A DNA stretch of 64,000 bases, from contig NZ_JAVFWN010000004.1 in the NCBI RefSeq assembly GCF_030929495.1, positions 186,001-250,000 on the forward strand, read 5' to 3'. The stretch is from Nocardioides sp. LHD-245. Its GTDB lineage: Bacteria > Actinomycetota > Actinomycetes > Propionibacteriales > Nocardioidaceae. Positions 33,873 through 41,594 of this stretch are shown in pieces. The stretch's first letter is position 1; each line of letters starts with the position of its first letter. The position numbers were made by a program, and so were the translations under genes. The notes beneath the pieces were generated by a model. It was not told the DNA's origin. It saw nothing but the letters and a program-made list of their open reading frames with translations, and searched no databases.

Positions 33873-34205
33873 GTGACCACCGACAGCACCCAGCGCGCGA
33901 CGTACGACAACGTCACCCTCGATCCGCGGGCCAACGTCTACTTCGACGGCGCCTGCGTGAGCCACACGTTCTTCCTCGCCGACGGCACCCGGAAGTCCGC
34001 CGGCGTCATCTTCCCGGCGAGCCTGACCTTCGGCACCGCGGCGCCCGAGGTGATGGAGCTCAACGCCGGGCGATGCCGGATCCGGCTCGCCGGCACCGAC
34101 GAGTGGCAGGAGTACGCCGCGGGCGAGTCCTTCGGCGTGCCCGGCGACTCGTCCTTTGACATCGAGGTCGCGGAGACCCTGGGGTACGTCTGCCACTACG
34201 GCTGA
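33873..34205 (+). CDS. ppnP: pyrimidine/purine nucleoside phosphorylase PpnP-like (cupin fold)
   Basis: The 110-residue protein matches the PpnP/YaiE family of small cupins that split nucleosides with phosphate. Diagnostic stretches are [59 protein letters not shown] and the C-terminal YVCHYG, corresponding to E. coli GEYTFSTAEPEEM, FNVPGHSEFHLQVAEP and YLCRYL. It starts with GTG 11 bp after the DHFR-like gene and could be co-transcribed. A possible role is nucleoside salvage. Confidence 0.9.
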   Translation: MTTDSTQRATYDNVTLDPRANVYFDGACVSHTFFLADGTRKSAGVIFPASLTFGTAAPEVMELNAGRCRIRLAGTDEWQEYAAGESFGVPGDSSFDIEVAETLGYVCHYG

Positions 34206-34257
34206 ACCGACCTACGGTGGATGCAACCCCAGGAGATCCGCCGCACGTGTAGGGAGC

Positions 34258-34803
34258 ATGAGACCGAAGGCCCGCGACGCCGAGTTCGAGGATTTCGTAC
34301 GCCGTCGCCGCTCCCACCTGCTCGGCACGGCCGTGGTGCTGACCGCCGGTGACCACCATCTCGCCGAGGACCTGGTCCAGGGCGTGCTGGTGCGGCTGTA
34401 CCTCGCCTGGGGACGGGCGACTCGTCGCGGCGGCATCGACGCGTACGCGCGGCGGGCGCTCGTCAACGCGTTCATCGACCACCGTCGGCGCCCGTCGGTG
34501 GCTCGGGAGACGGTGACCGCCGACCTCCCGGACCGGCCGGCCCGGCTGACGACGGCAGCGTTCGCCGAGGAGGCGGTCGATGCCGAGCTCCTCGGCGCCC
34601 TGCGGGCGCTGCCGGAGCGGATGCGGGCGGCGGTGGTGCTGCGCCACGTCACGGACCTCAGCGTCGAGGACGTCGCCGACGCGCTCGGGTGCAGCCCGGG
34701 CACGGTCAAGAGCCAGACGGCTCGCGGTCTCGCCAAGCTGCGGGAGCTCCTCCCGCAGGCCGCGCCGATCCCGGCCGCACCCTACGAAGGAGATCAGTCA
34801 TGA
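34258..34803 (+). CDS. ECF RNA polymerase sigma factor, SigE-like actinobacterial type
   Basis: The 181-residue protein has region 2 (FEDFVRRRRSHLLGTAVVLTAGDHHLAEDLVQGVLVRLYLAWGR) and region 4 (LGALRALPERMRAAVVLRHVTDLSVEDVADALGCSPGTVKSQTARGLAKLRELL), the usual pattern of SigE-family ECF sigma factors with a short linker. The ATG at 34258 lies one base after AGGGAG, which is too close for a normal ribosome binding site, so the start is uncertain. The stop overlaps the ATG of the next gene, whose product is the likely anti-sigma factor. Confidence 0.9.
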   Translation: MRPKARDAEFEDFVRRRRSHLLGTAVVLTAGDHHLAEDLVQGVLVRLYLAWGRATRRGGIDAYARRALVNAFIDHRRRPSVARETVTADLPDRPARLTTAAFAEEAVDAELLGALRALPERMRAAVVLRHVTDLSVEDVADALGCSPGTVKSQTARGLAKLRELLPQAAPIPAAPYEGDQS

Positions 34804-35447
34804 CCGACGCCGACGCCCGCGAGCTCATGGACCGCCTGCACCGCCTCGGCGGCGCCGAGCCCGAGCCGACCGACGAGACCGTACGCCGCGACCTCGCGCG
34901 TGGCCGAGGCGCGTCGCGGCGCCGAGCTCTGCGGGTCGGCACCGCCGGCCTCACCCTGGCCGCCGTCGCGGGCGTTGGGGTGGCGATCGCCGTGAGCGCC
35001 GACCGGACGCCGGCCACGCCGCCGCCGGTCGCGGCGCCGAGCCCCGACGTGGGTGTCGAGCTCGTCGCCTACACCGGTGCGCAGCAGCCCGGTTTCGTCG
35101 TCGCCAAGGTCCCGGCGGGCTTCGTGCTCGAGGGCGCGACGCCGTACAACCTCAACGTCGCCCGCGCCGACGACCACAGCGGTCTCGACGTGTTCGAGGA
35201 CAAGCTGGTCGTGATGCTCGAGTCGTCCTCGGTCACGGGCGAGCCCGAGGGCGCGCCGGTCGCCGTCGGGACGCACGACGGCTGGCTGCGCACGACGGAG
35301 GACGGTGCGCAGGTCCTGACGTACGACGACGGCGAGCACCGGGTCGTGGTCCAGGCCTGGGAGACGCTCGGCCTCAGCGACCAGCAGGTCGTCGAGTTCG
35401 CCGAGGGTGTCACGGTGACCGACGAGGCGCAGGCCGGCGTCGGCTGA
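34800..35447 (+). CDS. single-pass membrane protein, probable anti-sigma factor
   Basis: The 215-residue protein has a short cytoplasmic N-terminal part (about 1-45, ARELMDRLHRLGGAE), one membrane segment (VGTAGLTLAAVAGVGVAIAVSA, about 47-68), a Pro/Ala linker and an extracellular domain of about 125 residues without cysteines. The position directly after the sigma gene with ATGA overlap and a strong site (GAAGGAGATCAGTC) supports an anti-sigma role: binding the sigma factor inside and sensing outside. No zinc HxxxCxxC anti-sigma motif is present, so it is not a ZAS-type protein. The role is inferred mainly from context. Confidence 0.7.
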   Translation: MTDADARELMDRLHRLGGAEPEPTDETVRRDLARGRGASRRRALRVGTAGLTLAAVAGVGVAIAVSADRTPATPPPVAAPSPDVGVELVAYTGAQQPGFVVAKVPAGFVLEGATPYNLNVARADDHSGLDVFEDKLVVMLESSSVTGEPEGAPVAVGTHDGWLRTTEDGAQVLTYDDGEHRVVVQAWETLGLSDQQVVEFAEGVTVTDEAQAGVG

Positions 35448-35545
35448 CGCCGGCCCGCGCGGTGGCGCGGAGCGCCCGCGACCTCGGTCCTCGGCGGGCG
35501 GTTTCCTGGAGCGCCCGCACCTCCGCGCGCGAGGCGCCCGACTTG

Positions 35546-35593
35546 ACGTGGATAGTGTTTGTCCGAGTAATCTACGACAAACACTATCCACGT
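35546..35593. promoter_or_regulatory. 18-bp perfect inverted repeat operator before the NmrA-like gene
   Basis: ACGTGGATAGTGTTTGTC (35546-35563) and its exact complement GACAAACACTATCCACGT (35576-35593) are separated by 12 bp. A possible promoter is interleaved: TTGACG at 35543-35548 and TAATCT at 35568-35573 in the loop (19-bp spacer). A repressor bound here would block it. The site ends 13 bp before the start codon. Confidence 0.75.
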
Positions 35594-35606
35594 TTAGGAG
35601 TGCGGC

Positions 35607-36356
35607 ATGAGGATCGTCATCTTCGGGGCAGGGCTGATCGGCCGTCAGTTGCGTGACCGGCTGCGAGACGAGGGGCATGACGTCGTCGCGCTCGGTCGCG
35701 AAGCCGGGATCGACACCACCACGGGCGAGGGCGTCGCGACCGCGGTCGCCGGTGCGGACGTCGTGGTCGACCTGACCAACTCGCCGTCCTGGGCCGACGA
35801 CGACGTCCTCGCGTTCTTCCGCGACTCGACGCGCCACCTGCTCGCCGCCGAGGCCGAGGCCGGCGTGGCGCATCACGTCATCCTCTCCATCGTCGGCGCC
35901 GACCGGCTTACCGACGCCGGCTACATGCGCGCCAAGCTCGCCCAGGAGGAGGGCGTCCTCGACGGCCCGGTGCCGTTCACGATCGTCCGCTCGACCCAGT
36001 TCTTCGAGTTCGTCGCCGGCATCGCCGACGCCGGCACGGACGGTGACACCGTCCGCGCGACGCCCGCCCACCTGCAGCCGATCGCATCCGCCGACGTCGT
36101 GCGGCGCCTGGCGGAGATCGTCACCGCCGCGCCGGTCAAGGGGACCGTGGAGATCGCGGGCCCCGAGCCGCTCGGCATCGACGAGCTGGTCCGCCGGTGG
36201 CTCGCGGCGACCGGCGACCGGCGTACCGTCACCGCCGATCCCGCGGCCGGCTACTTCGGCGCCGTCCTCGACGACGCGGCCCTGACGCCGACGCCCGGAG
36301 CGGACGCCTGGCTGGCCCCCACGACGTACGACGCGTGGCTGGCTGCCCGCACCTGA
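35607..36356 (+). CDS. NAD(P)-binding NmrA-like atypical short-chain dehydrogenase
   Basis: The 249-residue protein starts with a dinucleotide-binding motif (MRIVIFGAGLIGRQLRDRL, GxxGxxG-like). It continues with VVVDLTNSPSW, HHVILSIVGADR, the YMRAKLAQE segment and FTIVRSTQFFEF, typical of the NmrA/NAD(P)H-quinone-type group that senses redox cofactors or acts as a reductase. The usual catalytic Tyr-x3-Lys appears as Y-M-R-A-K. TAGGAG lies seven bases before the ATG. It is 31 bp upstream of an Rrf2 regulator, the same pairing as RsrR with its NmrA-type neighbour in Streptomyces venezuelae, and sits behind a strong operator. Confidence 0.85.
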   Translation: MRIVIFGAGLIGRQLRDRLRDEGHDVVALGREAGIDTTTGEGVATAVAGADVVVDLTNSPSWADDDVLAFFRDSTRHLLAAEAEAGVAHHVILSIVGADRLTDAGYMRAKLAQEEGVLDGPVPFTIVRSTQFFEFVAGIADAGTDGDTVRATPAHLQPIASADVVRRLAEIVTAAPVKGTVEIAGPEPLGIDELVRRWLAATGDRRTVTADPAAGYFGAVLDDAALTPTPGADAWLAPTTYDAWLAART

Positions 36357-36375
36357 GGGCGACGCGAGGCGACAC

Positions 36376-36381
36376 TAGGGT
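36376..36381 (+). promoter_or_regulatory. probable -10 box (TAGGGT) of the Rrf2 gene
   Basis: TAGGGT ends six bases before the GTG at 36388, implying a separate leaderless transcript for the regulator besides read-through from the upstream gene. Confidence 0.45.
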
Positions 36382-36387
36382 GGGCGC

Positions 36388-36834
36388 GTGAAGCTGTCGG
36401 CGGGCGTGGAGTGGGCGATCCACTGCTGCGTGGTGCTCAGCCAGGCCGACCGGCCGCTGTCCGGCGGGCGCCTCGCCGAGCTGCACGGCGTCTCCAAGAC
36501 CTACCTCGCCAAGCACCTCCAGGCGCTCGCCAGGGCGGGCATCGTGCAGCCGAGCGAGGGCCGTGACGGCGGGTACGCGCTCACCCGCGACCCAGCCGGC
36601 ATCACGGTCCTCGACGTGGTTCGCGCCATCGACGGACCCGACCCCGCCTTCCGCTGCACCGAGATCCGTCAGCAGGGCGACCTGGCCGCGCCGCCGGAGG
36701 AGTGCCGACGGCCCTGCGGGGTCGCGCAGGTGATGGCCGAGGCGGAGCGGGCCTGGCGGACCTCGCTGGCCGGTACGACGATCGCCGATCTCGCTGCGAC
36801 CGTCGACGGCGAGGCGGTCCGCGCGGCGCTGTGA
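36388..36834 (+). CDS. Rrf2-family regulator with likely [2Fe-2S] cluster (RsrR-like)
   Basis: The 148-residue protein has an Rrf2 winged helix (MKLSAGVEWAIHCCVVLSQ, LSGGRLAELHGVSKTYLAKHLQALARAGIVQPSEGRDGGYAL) and three C-terminal cysteines, in FRCTEIRQQGD, PPEECRR and RPCGVAQ, where IscR, NsrR and RsrR bind an iron-sulfur cluster. It is thus a probable redox or NO/iron sensor. Context with the NmrA-like gene points to the RsrR group. The inverted repeat upstream of the operon is its likely target. It starts with GTG and overlaps a possible GTG start of the next gene (GTGA). Confidence 0.9.
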   Translation: MKLSAGVEWAIHCCVVLSQADRPLSGGRLAELHGVSKTYLAKHLQALARAGIVQPSEGRDGGYALTRDPAGITVLDVVRAIDGPDPAFRCTEIRQQGDLAAPPEECRRPCGVAQVMAEAERAWRTSLAGTTIADLAATVDGEAVRAAL

Positions 36835-36902
36835 CCGCGGCCCCGGCGAGGGCCCTGTGGAGGACGCCGACGCCGGGCGCCGATCTGGCGCAGGCTCGGG
36901 AC

Positions 36903-37331
36903 ATGACCGACGACGACATCCCGCCCCTCCTCCCGCCGGACCAGATGCCGCCCATCGGCGACCAGGCCGCTCTCCACCACCTGTGGCGGGCGCTGATGGG
37001 CCGGCTCGGGTTCGCCGAGGCGCAGCTGTGGACGCTCTTCCTCGACGGCGACCGGCCGCTGCACCTGGCCGAGGTCGTCGGTGTCCCGCTCGAGCCGGGG
37101 CCGGAGGACCTCGACAACCTGCGGGTGCTGACCTGCCACGCCCTCGAGCACGGCCTCGCCTGTGCCTTCCTCTACGCCCGCCCGGGGCCGTCGATGCGCA
37201 CGCCCGGCGACCTCGCCTGGGCCCGTGGTCTGGTCACCCTCGACGGTCGCTGGCCGGTGCACCTGGCCAACGACGTCGAGGTGCGGGTGGCATCGCCCGA
37301 CGACCTCTGCGGCGGGACGGGTGCGGCCTGA
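36903..37331 (+). CDS. small cytoplasmic protein, unknown function
   Basis: The 142-residue acidic protein (MTDDDIPPLLPPDQMPP...) has no signal peptide or membrane segment. It has a conserved-looking centre (LHHLWRALMGRLGFAEAQLW, ALEHGLACAFLYARPGPSM). I recognise no domain. A GTG at 36831 that overlaps the Rrf2 stop (GTGA) would add 24 residues and make the gene part of that operon; third-position GC stays high there, so it is a real alternative. The gene is convergent with the DUF2237 gene. Confidence 0.55.
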   Translation: MTDDDIPPLLPPDQMPPIGDQAALHHLWRALMGRLGFAEAQLWTLFLDGDRPLHLAEVVGVPLEPGPEDLDNLRVLTCHALEHGLACAFLYARPGPSMRTPGDLAWARGLVTLDGRWPVHLANDVEVRVASPDDLCGGTGAA

Positions 37332-37349
37332 CGCTGTGAATGCTCGGCG

Positions 37350-37769
37350 TCAGCCCAGCCCGCTCAGGTCGTCCGGTACGTCGACGGAGTGCTCGCGCAG
37401 CACCTCGAGCGGGATGAGCCGCAGCGCGCGCTCGTTGGTCGACGCGAGCACGACGGGCGCGGCCACGCCGTCGGCGTACGCCTGGAGCCAGCGCGCCGCG
37501 ACCACGCACCAGCGGTCGCCGGGGTGCAGGCCGGGGAACCGCCACTCGGGGCGCGGCGTCGAGAGGTCGTTGCCGACGGCCTGCTGATGGGCGAGGAACT
37601 CCTCGGTCATCACGGCACAGACCGCGTGGATCCCGATGTCCTGCGGGCCGCAGGAGCAGTTGCCGTCGCGGAGGAAGCCGGTCATCGGATCGGTCCCGCA
37701 CGGCTGGAGCGCGCCGCCCAGCACGTTGCGCTCGTCGCCGGCCGCGCTCGCCGCACTCGCCTCGGTCAC
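37350..37769 (-). CDS. DUF2237 family protein
   Basis: The 139-residue product (GTG 37769) matches DUF2237 over its whole length: NVLGGALQPCGTDPMTGFLRDG, CSCGPQDIGIHAVCAVMTEEFL, GNDLSTPRPEWRFPGLHPGDRWCVVAARW, and VVLASTNERALRLIPLEVL. The family is widespread in bacteria with no known function; several conserved cysteines and a GDRW motif may bind a metal or ligand. It lies on the same strand and 20 bp downstream of the zinc-ribbon protein gene, so the two may form an operon. Confidence 0.85.
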   Translation of the reverse strand: MTEASAASAAGDERNVLGGALQPCGTDPMTGFLRDGNCSCGPQDIGIHAVCAVMTEEFLAHQQAVGNDLSTPRPEWRFPGLHPGDRWCVVAARWLQAYADGVAAPVVLASTNERALRLIPLEVLREHSVDVPDDLSGLG

Positions 37770-37789
37770 GGGTCGAGTATCGCGGATCG

Positions 37790-38422
37790 TCAGCCGCAGT
37801 TGTCGCAGATGCCGGTCGCGGGCAGCGCCATGAAGCAGGTCGGGCAGATCGCGATCACCGGCTCCGCGGCGACGGGCTTGGCCGGCGGCTTCGGCTTGGT
37901 GGCGCGCGGAGCCCGGGCCGGCTTGGCCCCGGCGGCGGGCACCTTGGTCTCGCGGACGTCGGGCACCGTCGGCGCCTCCACGACCGGCGGGACCCAGCCC
38001 GGCGGCGGCGGGTCGGTGATGCCGAAGCGGGCCAGGATCTCGCGGGCGGCGTCGGTCGGCTGGTGCTTGGGCCGGGTGACGATGTCGAACGGCGAGGACG
38101 CGCCCTCGAGGAAGGTCTGCGCGTCGGGCCGCAGCGTGGCCGGCGGCCGACGGTGCCGCCAGCGCTGCGGCGTGGCGCCCTTCTGGGTGATGGTCACCAG
38201 CTCCGGACGGTCCCAGGCCACGAGTGCCCAGTCGTCGTGGTGACTGGTCGCCCAGACCGCGAGCGCCACGTCGCCGGCCTCGGCAGCGGCACGCAGGGCG
38301 ATCCGCTCCGGGTTCGAGAACCGGCCCTTGATGTGGAGGACGCCCGGCACCGGCTCGGTGACGGCGTACTCCTCGCCCTGCAGGTGCTCGATCAGCTTCG
38401 CGAAGTCCGGCGTGTTCTCCAT
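37790..38422 (-). CDS. cytoplasmic protein with C-terminal zinc ribbon, unknown function
   Basis: The product from ATG 38422 has 210 residues. The first 130 form an alpha/beta domain (FAKLIEHLQGEEYAVTEPVPGVLHIKG). A Pro/Ala/Lys-rich linker follows (about 140-190), and the last 20 residues contain CPTC and CDNC, a minimal zinc ribbon. No family was recognised. On its strand a TAGGCT box lies 8 bases before the ATG. It precedes the DUF2237 gene by 20 bp on the same strand. Starts further upstream would run into gluconokinase promoter DNA and are rejected. Confidence 0.65.
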   Translation of the reverse strand: MENTPDFAKLIEHLQGEEYAVTEPVPGVLHIKGRFSNPERIALRAAAEAGDVALAVWATSHHDDWALVAWDRPELVTITQKGATPQRWRHRRPPATLRPDAQTFLEGASSPFDIVTRPKHQPTDAAREILARFGITDPPPPGWVPPVVEAPTVPDVRETKVPAAGAKPARAPRATKPKPPAKPVAAEPVIAICPTCFMALPATGICDNCG

Positions 38423-38483
38423 CGTCCCCGAGCCTACTCGGACGGCACACTGGGTTGATCGGCGCGCCAGGATGGGAGGTCCG

Positions 38484-39011
38484 ATGACGAGCGCAGGCAT
38501 GACGGGCGACCGGCCCGCGCTCCTGGTCGTCATGGGGGTCTCCGGGTCGGGCAAGTCGACCGTAGGTGCCGCGATCGCCCGGCGCATCGGCGTCCCGTTC
38601 GCCGACGCCGACGGCATCCATCCGCCGGACAACATCGCCAAGATGGCCGCCGGAACGCCGCTCGACGACGCCGACCGGCTCCCGTGGCTGCAGCTCGTCG
38701 GCCGGTGGCTGGCCGACCACGACGAGAGCGGCGGGGTGATCAGCTGCTCGGCCCTCAGGGTCGTCTACCGCGACCTGCTGCGCGCACACGCGCCGCGAGT
38801 CCGGTTCCTCCACCTGCACGGCACGCGGGGGAGCATCGCCCGGCGCCTGGCGGGCCGGGCCGGGCACTTCATGCCGCCCGCCCTCCTCGACTCCCAGCTC
38901 GCGGACCTCGAACCGCTGGCCCCGGGTGAGGCCGGCCTGAGCATCGAGATCGGCCTGCCCGTCGCCGCGGTCGTCGAGGAGTACGTCCGTCGCGTCGCCG
39001 GCAGCGACTGA
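38484..39011 (+). CDS. gluconokinase
   Basis: This enzyme phosphorylates gluconate to 6-phosphogluconate for the pentose phosphate or Entner-Doudoroff route. The 175-residue protein has a P-loop in VVMGVSGSGKSTVGAAIA, followed by GVPFADADGIHPPDNIAKMAAGTPLDDADRLPWL, which is characteristic of the GntK/IdnK family, plus ISCSALRVVYRDLLR and GHFMPPALLDSQLADLEPL. GGGAGG precedes the ATG by four bases. No gluconate transporter or other pentose-phosphate gene lies next to it. Confidence 0.95.
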   Translation: MTSAGMTGDRPALLVVMGVSGSGKSTVGAAIARRIGVPFADADGIHPPDNIAKMAAGTPLDDADRLPWLQLVGRWLADHDESGGVISCSALRVVYRDLLRAHAPRVRFLHLHGTRGSIARRLAGRAGHFMPPALLDSQLADLEPLAPGEAGLSIEIGLPVAAVVEEYVRRVAGSD

Positions 39012-39059
39012 GCCTCCGAGCGGCTCGATCCGCATGGCCCGCGCTGTCAGACTTGCGGC

Positions 39060-40778
39060 GTGAACGCATCGGCAGCCGAGCCCGCGGCCCCACCCGTCAT
39101 CCTCCTCGTCTCAGGCGACGAGCTCGACGTCCTCGCTGATCAGTTCCACCGCTACGAGCGCGAGTACGACGTGCGCGCGGTCCGCAGCGCCGCCGAGGCC
39201 AACGCGGTCCTGAAGGGGGCGCGCCGATCCGGTCAGCCGGTGGCGATGATCGTCACCGAGTCCCGGCTGCCCGACGAGCAGATGCTGATGGCGATGCACG
39301 ACTGGCGATCCCTGGTGCCGACGGCGCGGCGCCTCGTGGTGATCCCGATCAGCCGCTTCGGCGAGGAGAGCGTGTCGCTGCGGCCCTACCTGCAGAAGGG
39401 CAAGTTCGACACCTACCTCGTGCTCCCGCAGGGCCGGCGCGACGAGGAGTTCCACTACGCGATCACCGAGCTGCTCAGCGACTGGGGAGCGACGGTCGCG
39501 ACCTCGGAGATCGACTCGGTCCGGATCGTCACCCCCGACGCCCGCCCGCTCGCGCTCGCCATCCGCGACTTCCTCGACCGGCAGGGCCTGCCGCACCGCA
39601 CCTACACCCCCGACAGCCCGCAGGGGCAGGAGACGCTGGCCCGGCTCGACGGCCCGCCGTCGTACCCGCTGGTGCATCTGACCTCCGGCGCCTTCGCCGA
39701 CCGGCCGGTGCTCATGCCGACGTCGACCCGCGAGCTCGGCGCGATGATCTATGGCCGCCCCTCCGACATCGAGGTCGACACGGTGGTCGACCTCGCCGTC
39801 GTCGGCGCCGGGCCGGCCGGTCTCGCCGCCGCGGTGTACGGCGCGTCCGAGGGCCTGTCGACCGTGGTGATCGAGTCGGAGGTGATCGGCGGACAGGCCG
39901 GCACCAGCTCGATGATCCGCAACTACCTCGGCTTCCCGCGCGGCATCTCCGGTCAGCGGCTCGGCCAGCGGGCGCGCACCCAGGCGATCCGGTTCGGGGC
40001 CCGCTTCTTCACCGGCTGGCCCGTCGTCGATCTGCGTCCCGGCGCCGCCGGCGAGCCGCACACACTGGTGACCGACGGCGGCGAGGTCCGGGCCCGGTCG
40101 GTGCTGGTGGCCTCCGGCGTCGCCTACCGCCGCCTCGGCGTCGCGCCGCTGGAGGACCTGGTCGGCGCCGGCGTCCACTACGGCGCCGCGATGACGGCCG
40201 CGCGCGAGATGGAGGACCGCGACGTGTATGTCGTCGGCGGCGGCAACTCCGCCGGGCAGGCCGCCGTCCACCTCTCCCGCTTCGCCCGGTCCGTCACGAT
40301 CCTGATCCGCCGTGAGGACCTGGCCGCGACCATGTCGAGGTACCTCATCGACGAGATCTCGTGGAACCCACGGATCGACGTCCGTCCTTGCACGGAGATC
40401 GTCGACGGTGGCGCCGACGACGGCGGCCAGCTCGGCTGGCTGCAGCTGTGCGACGTCCGTACCCGCGAGGAGCAGCGGGTCGCGGCCGGCGGCCTGTTCC
40501 TGCTGATCGGCGCGGCTCCGCACTGCGACTGGCTGCCGGCCGACGTACGCCGCGACGAGCACGGCTTCGTGCTCACCGGTCGTGAGGTCCCCGCCGAGTG
40601 CTGGGTCGACGGGCTGCCGCCGGAGAACCTTGGCACCTGCGTCCCTGGCGTCTTCGCTGCCGGCGACATCCGCGCGGGCTCGATGAAGCGGGTCGCCTCG
40701 GCCAGCGGCGAGGGCGCCTCGGCCGTCTCGCTCGTGCACGGATACCTGGAGGGACTGCGGGTACCGCCCGCGCCATGA
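39060..40778 (+). CDS. fused receiver / thioredoxin-reductase-like FAD oxidoreductase
   Basis: The 572-residue protein joins three parts: an N-terminal receiver-like domain (about 13-140), a thioredoxin/glutaredoxin-like domain (about 150-225, VRIVTPDARPLALAIRDFLDRQG) and a thioredoxin-reductase-like domain with FAD motif VVGAGPAGLAAA and NAD(P)H motif VVGGGNSAGQAA, ending GVFAAGDIRAGSMKRVASASGEGASAV. The redox CxxC of true thioredoxin reductase is absent (GGQAGTSSMIRNYLGF), as in the related group annotated as fused response regulator/thioredoxin-disulfide reductase. The receiver phospho-site aspartate appears replaced by Glu (VTESRLPD). It starts with GTG and overlaps the hemerythrin gene by 4 bp, suggesting a redox or oxygen-sensing unit. 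Confidence 0.85.
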   Translation: MNASAAEPAAPPVILLVSGDELDVLADQFHRYEREYDVRAVRSAAEANAVLKGARRSGQPVAMIVTESRLPDEQMLMAMHDWRSLVPTARRLVVIPISRFGEESVSLRPYLQKGKFDTYLVLPQGRRDEEFHYAITELLSDWGATVATSEIDSVRIVTPDARPLALAIRDFLDRQGLPHRTYTPDSPQGQETLARLDGPPSYPLVHLTSGAFADRPVLMPTSTRELGAMIYGRPSDIEVDTVVDLAVVGAGPAGLAAAVYGASEGLSTVVIESEVIGGQAGTSSMIRNYLGFPRGISGQRLGQRARTQAIRFGARFFTGWPVVDLRPGAAGEPHTLVTDGGEVRARSVLVASGVAYRRLGVAPLEDLVGAGVHYGAAMTAAREMEDRDVYVVGGGNSAGQAAVHLSRFARSVTILIRREDLAATMSRYLIDEISWNPRIDVRPCTEIVDGGADDGGQLGWLQLCDVRTREEQRVAAGGLFLLIGAAPHCDWLPADVRRDEHGFVLTGREVPAECWVDGLPPENLGTCVPGVFAAGDIRAGSMKRVASASGEGASAVSLVHGYLEGLRVPPAP

Positions 40779-41323
40779 CCACCGGAATCGACCTGGGCCG
40801 CCCGACCTCGGGCGACGTCATCGACCTGATCACCGACGACCACCGCCGATTCGAACTGCTGCTCTCCCAGCTGCGGCTCGGCACCGCCGACCGCGACGCC
40901 GTCCGTCGCGCCTTCGCCGACGTCCTCGTCGCCCACGGTGAGGCGGAGGAGGAGCTCGTCTACCCGGTGCTGCGCAAGGCCGCGTCCGACATCGACGGGC
41001 ACGACGTCGAGCACGGCCGCGAGGAGCATGCCGAGGGCAACGACGCGCTGCTCGCGCTGCTCGAGCTCAAGGGCACCGACACCCAGGCGTTCGCCGACGC
41101 GGTCGAGGAGCTGAGCAACCTCGTTGCGCACCACATTGCTGAGGAGGAGCTGAGCATCCTCGAGCCCGCTAGGACCGAGGTCTCCACCAAGGTGCGCTGG
41201 GACCTGGGCGCCAAGTGGGCGGAGCGCCGCAACGCGCTCGTCGACGAGCGCTGCGGTGCCGTCGAGAACGTACGGCGGATCGTGGCCGCCGCCCAGCGGG
41301 AGGGCCTGCTGCAGGACGGGTGA
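40775..41323 (+). CDS. hemerythrin HHE cation-binding domain protein
   Basis: The 182-residue helical protein has the hemerythrin pattern of His and Glu ligands for a di-iron site: LITDDHRRFELLL, LVAHGEAEEELVYPVL, HDVEHGREEHAEG and LVAHHIAEEELSIL. Such proteins bind oxygen, NO or peroxide or handle iron. The ATG overlaps the stop of the flavoprotein fusion (ATGA), so the two are made together; the flavoprotein might reduce the di-iron centre, but this is inference. A hairpin follows directly. Confidence 0.88.
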   Translation: MTTGIDLGRPTSGDVIDLITDDHRRFELLLSQLRLGTADRDAVRRAFADVLVAHGEAEEELVYPVLRKAASDIDGHDVEHGREEHAEGNDALLALLELKGTDTQAFADAVEELSNLVAHHIAEEELSILEPARTEVSTKVRWDLGAKWAERRNALVDERCGAVENVRRIVAAAQREGLLQDG

Positions 41324-41329
41324 GCGGGC

Positions 41330-41352
41330 CCCGAGGCGCAGGAAGCCTCGGG
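41330..41352 (+). terminator. 8-bp GC-rich hairpin after the hemerythrin gene
   Basis: CCCGAGGC and GCCTCGGG with a 7-base loop, 6 nt after the stop. The rest of the gap to 41594 shows no further feature I can name. Confidence 0.5.
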
Positions 41353-41594
41353 ACCCGCGGGTGGACGACTGCTTCCGCAGGCGGCACGTCCAGGTGCTCA
41401 GGGCACACTCCCACATGTGTTCCTGAGCGTCTGGTCCGGCGGGAGGGCCGGAATGGCGGAACGTCGTCCGGGATCAATTCAGCCACATCGGAGGTCCCTG
41501 TAACGCGCTGTGACGCCAACGCGCCGAGATCGGGCCCGAAGTTGCGATGCAGGTGACAACTGTCGGCGTGACGGCGGCGGTGGCGGCGCCTTCC

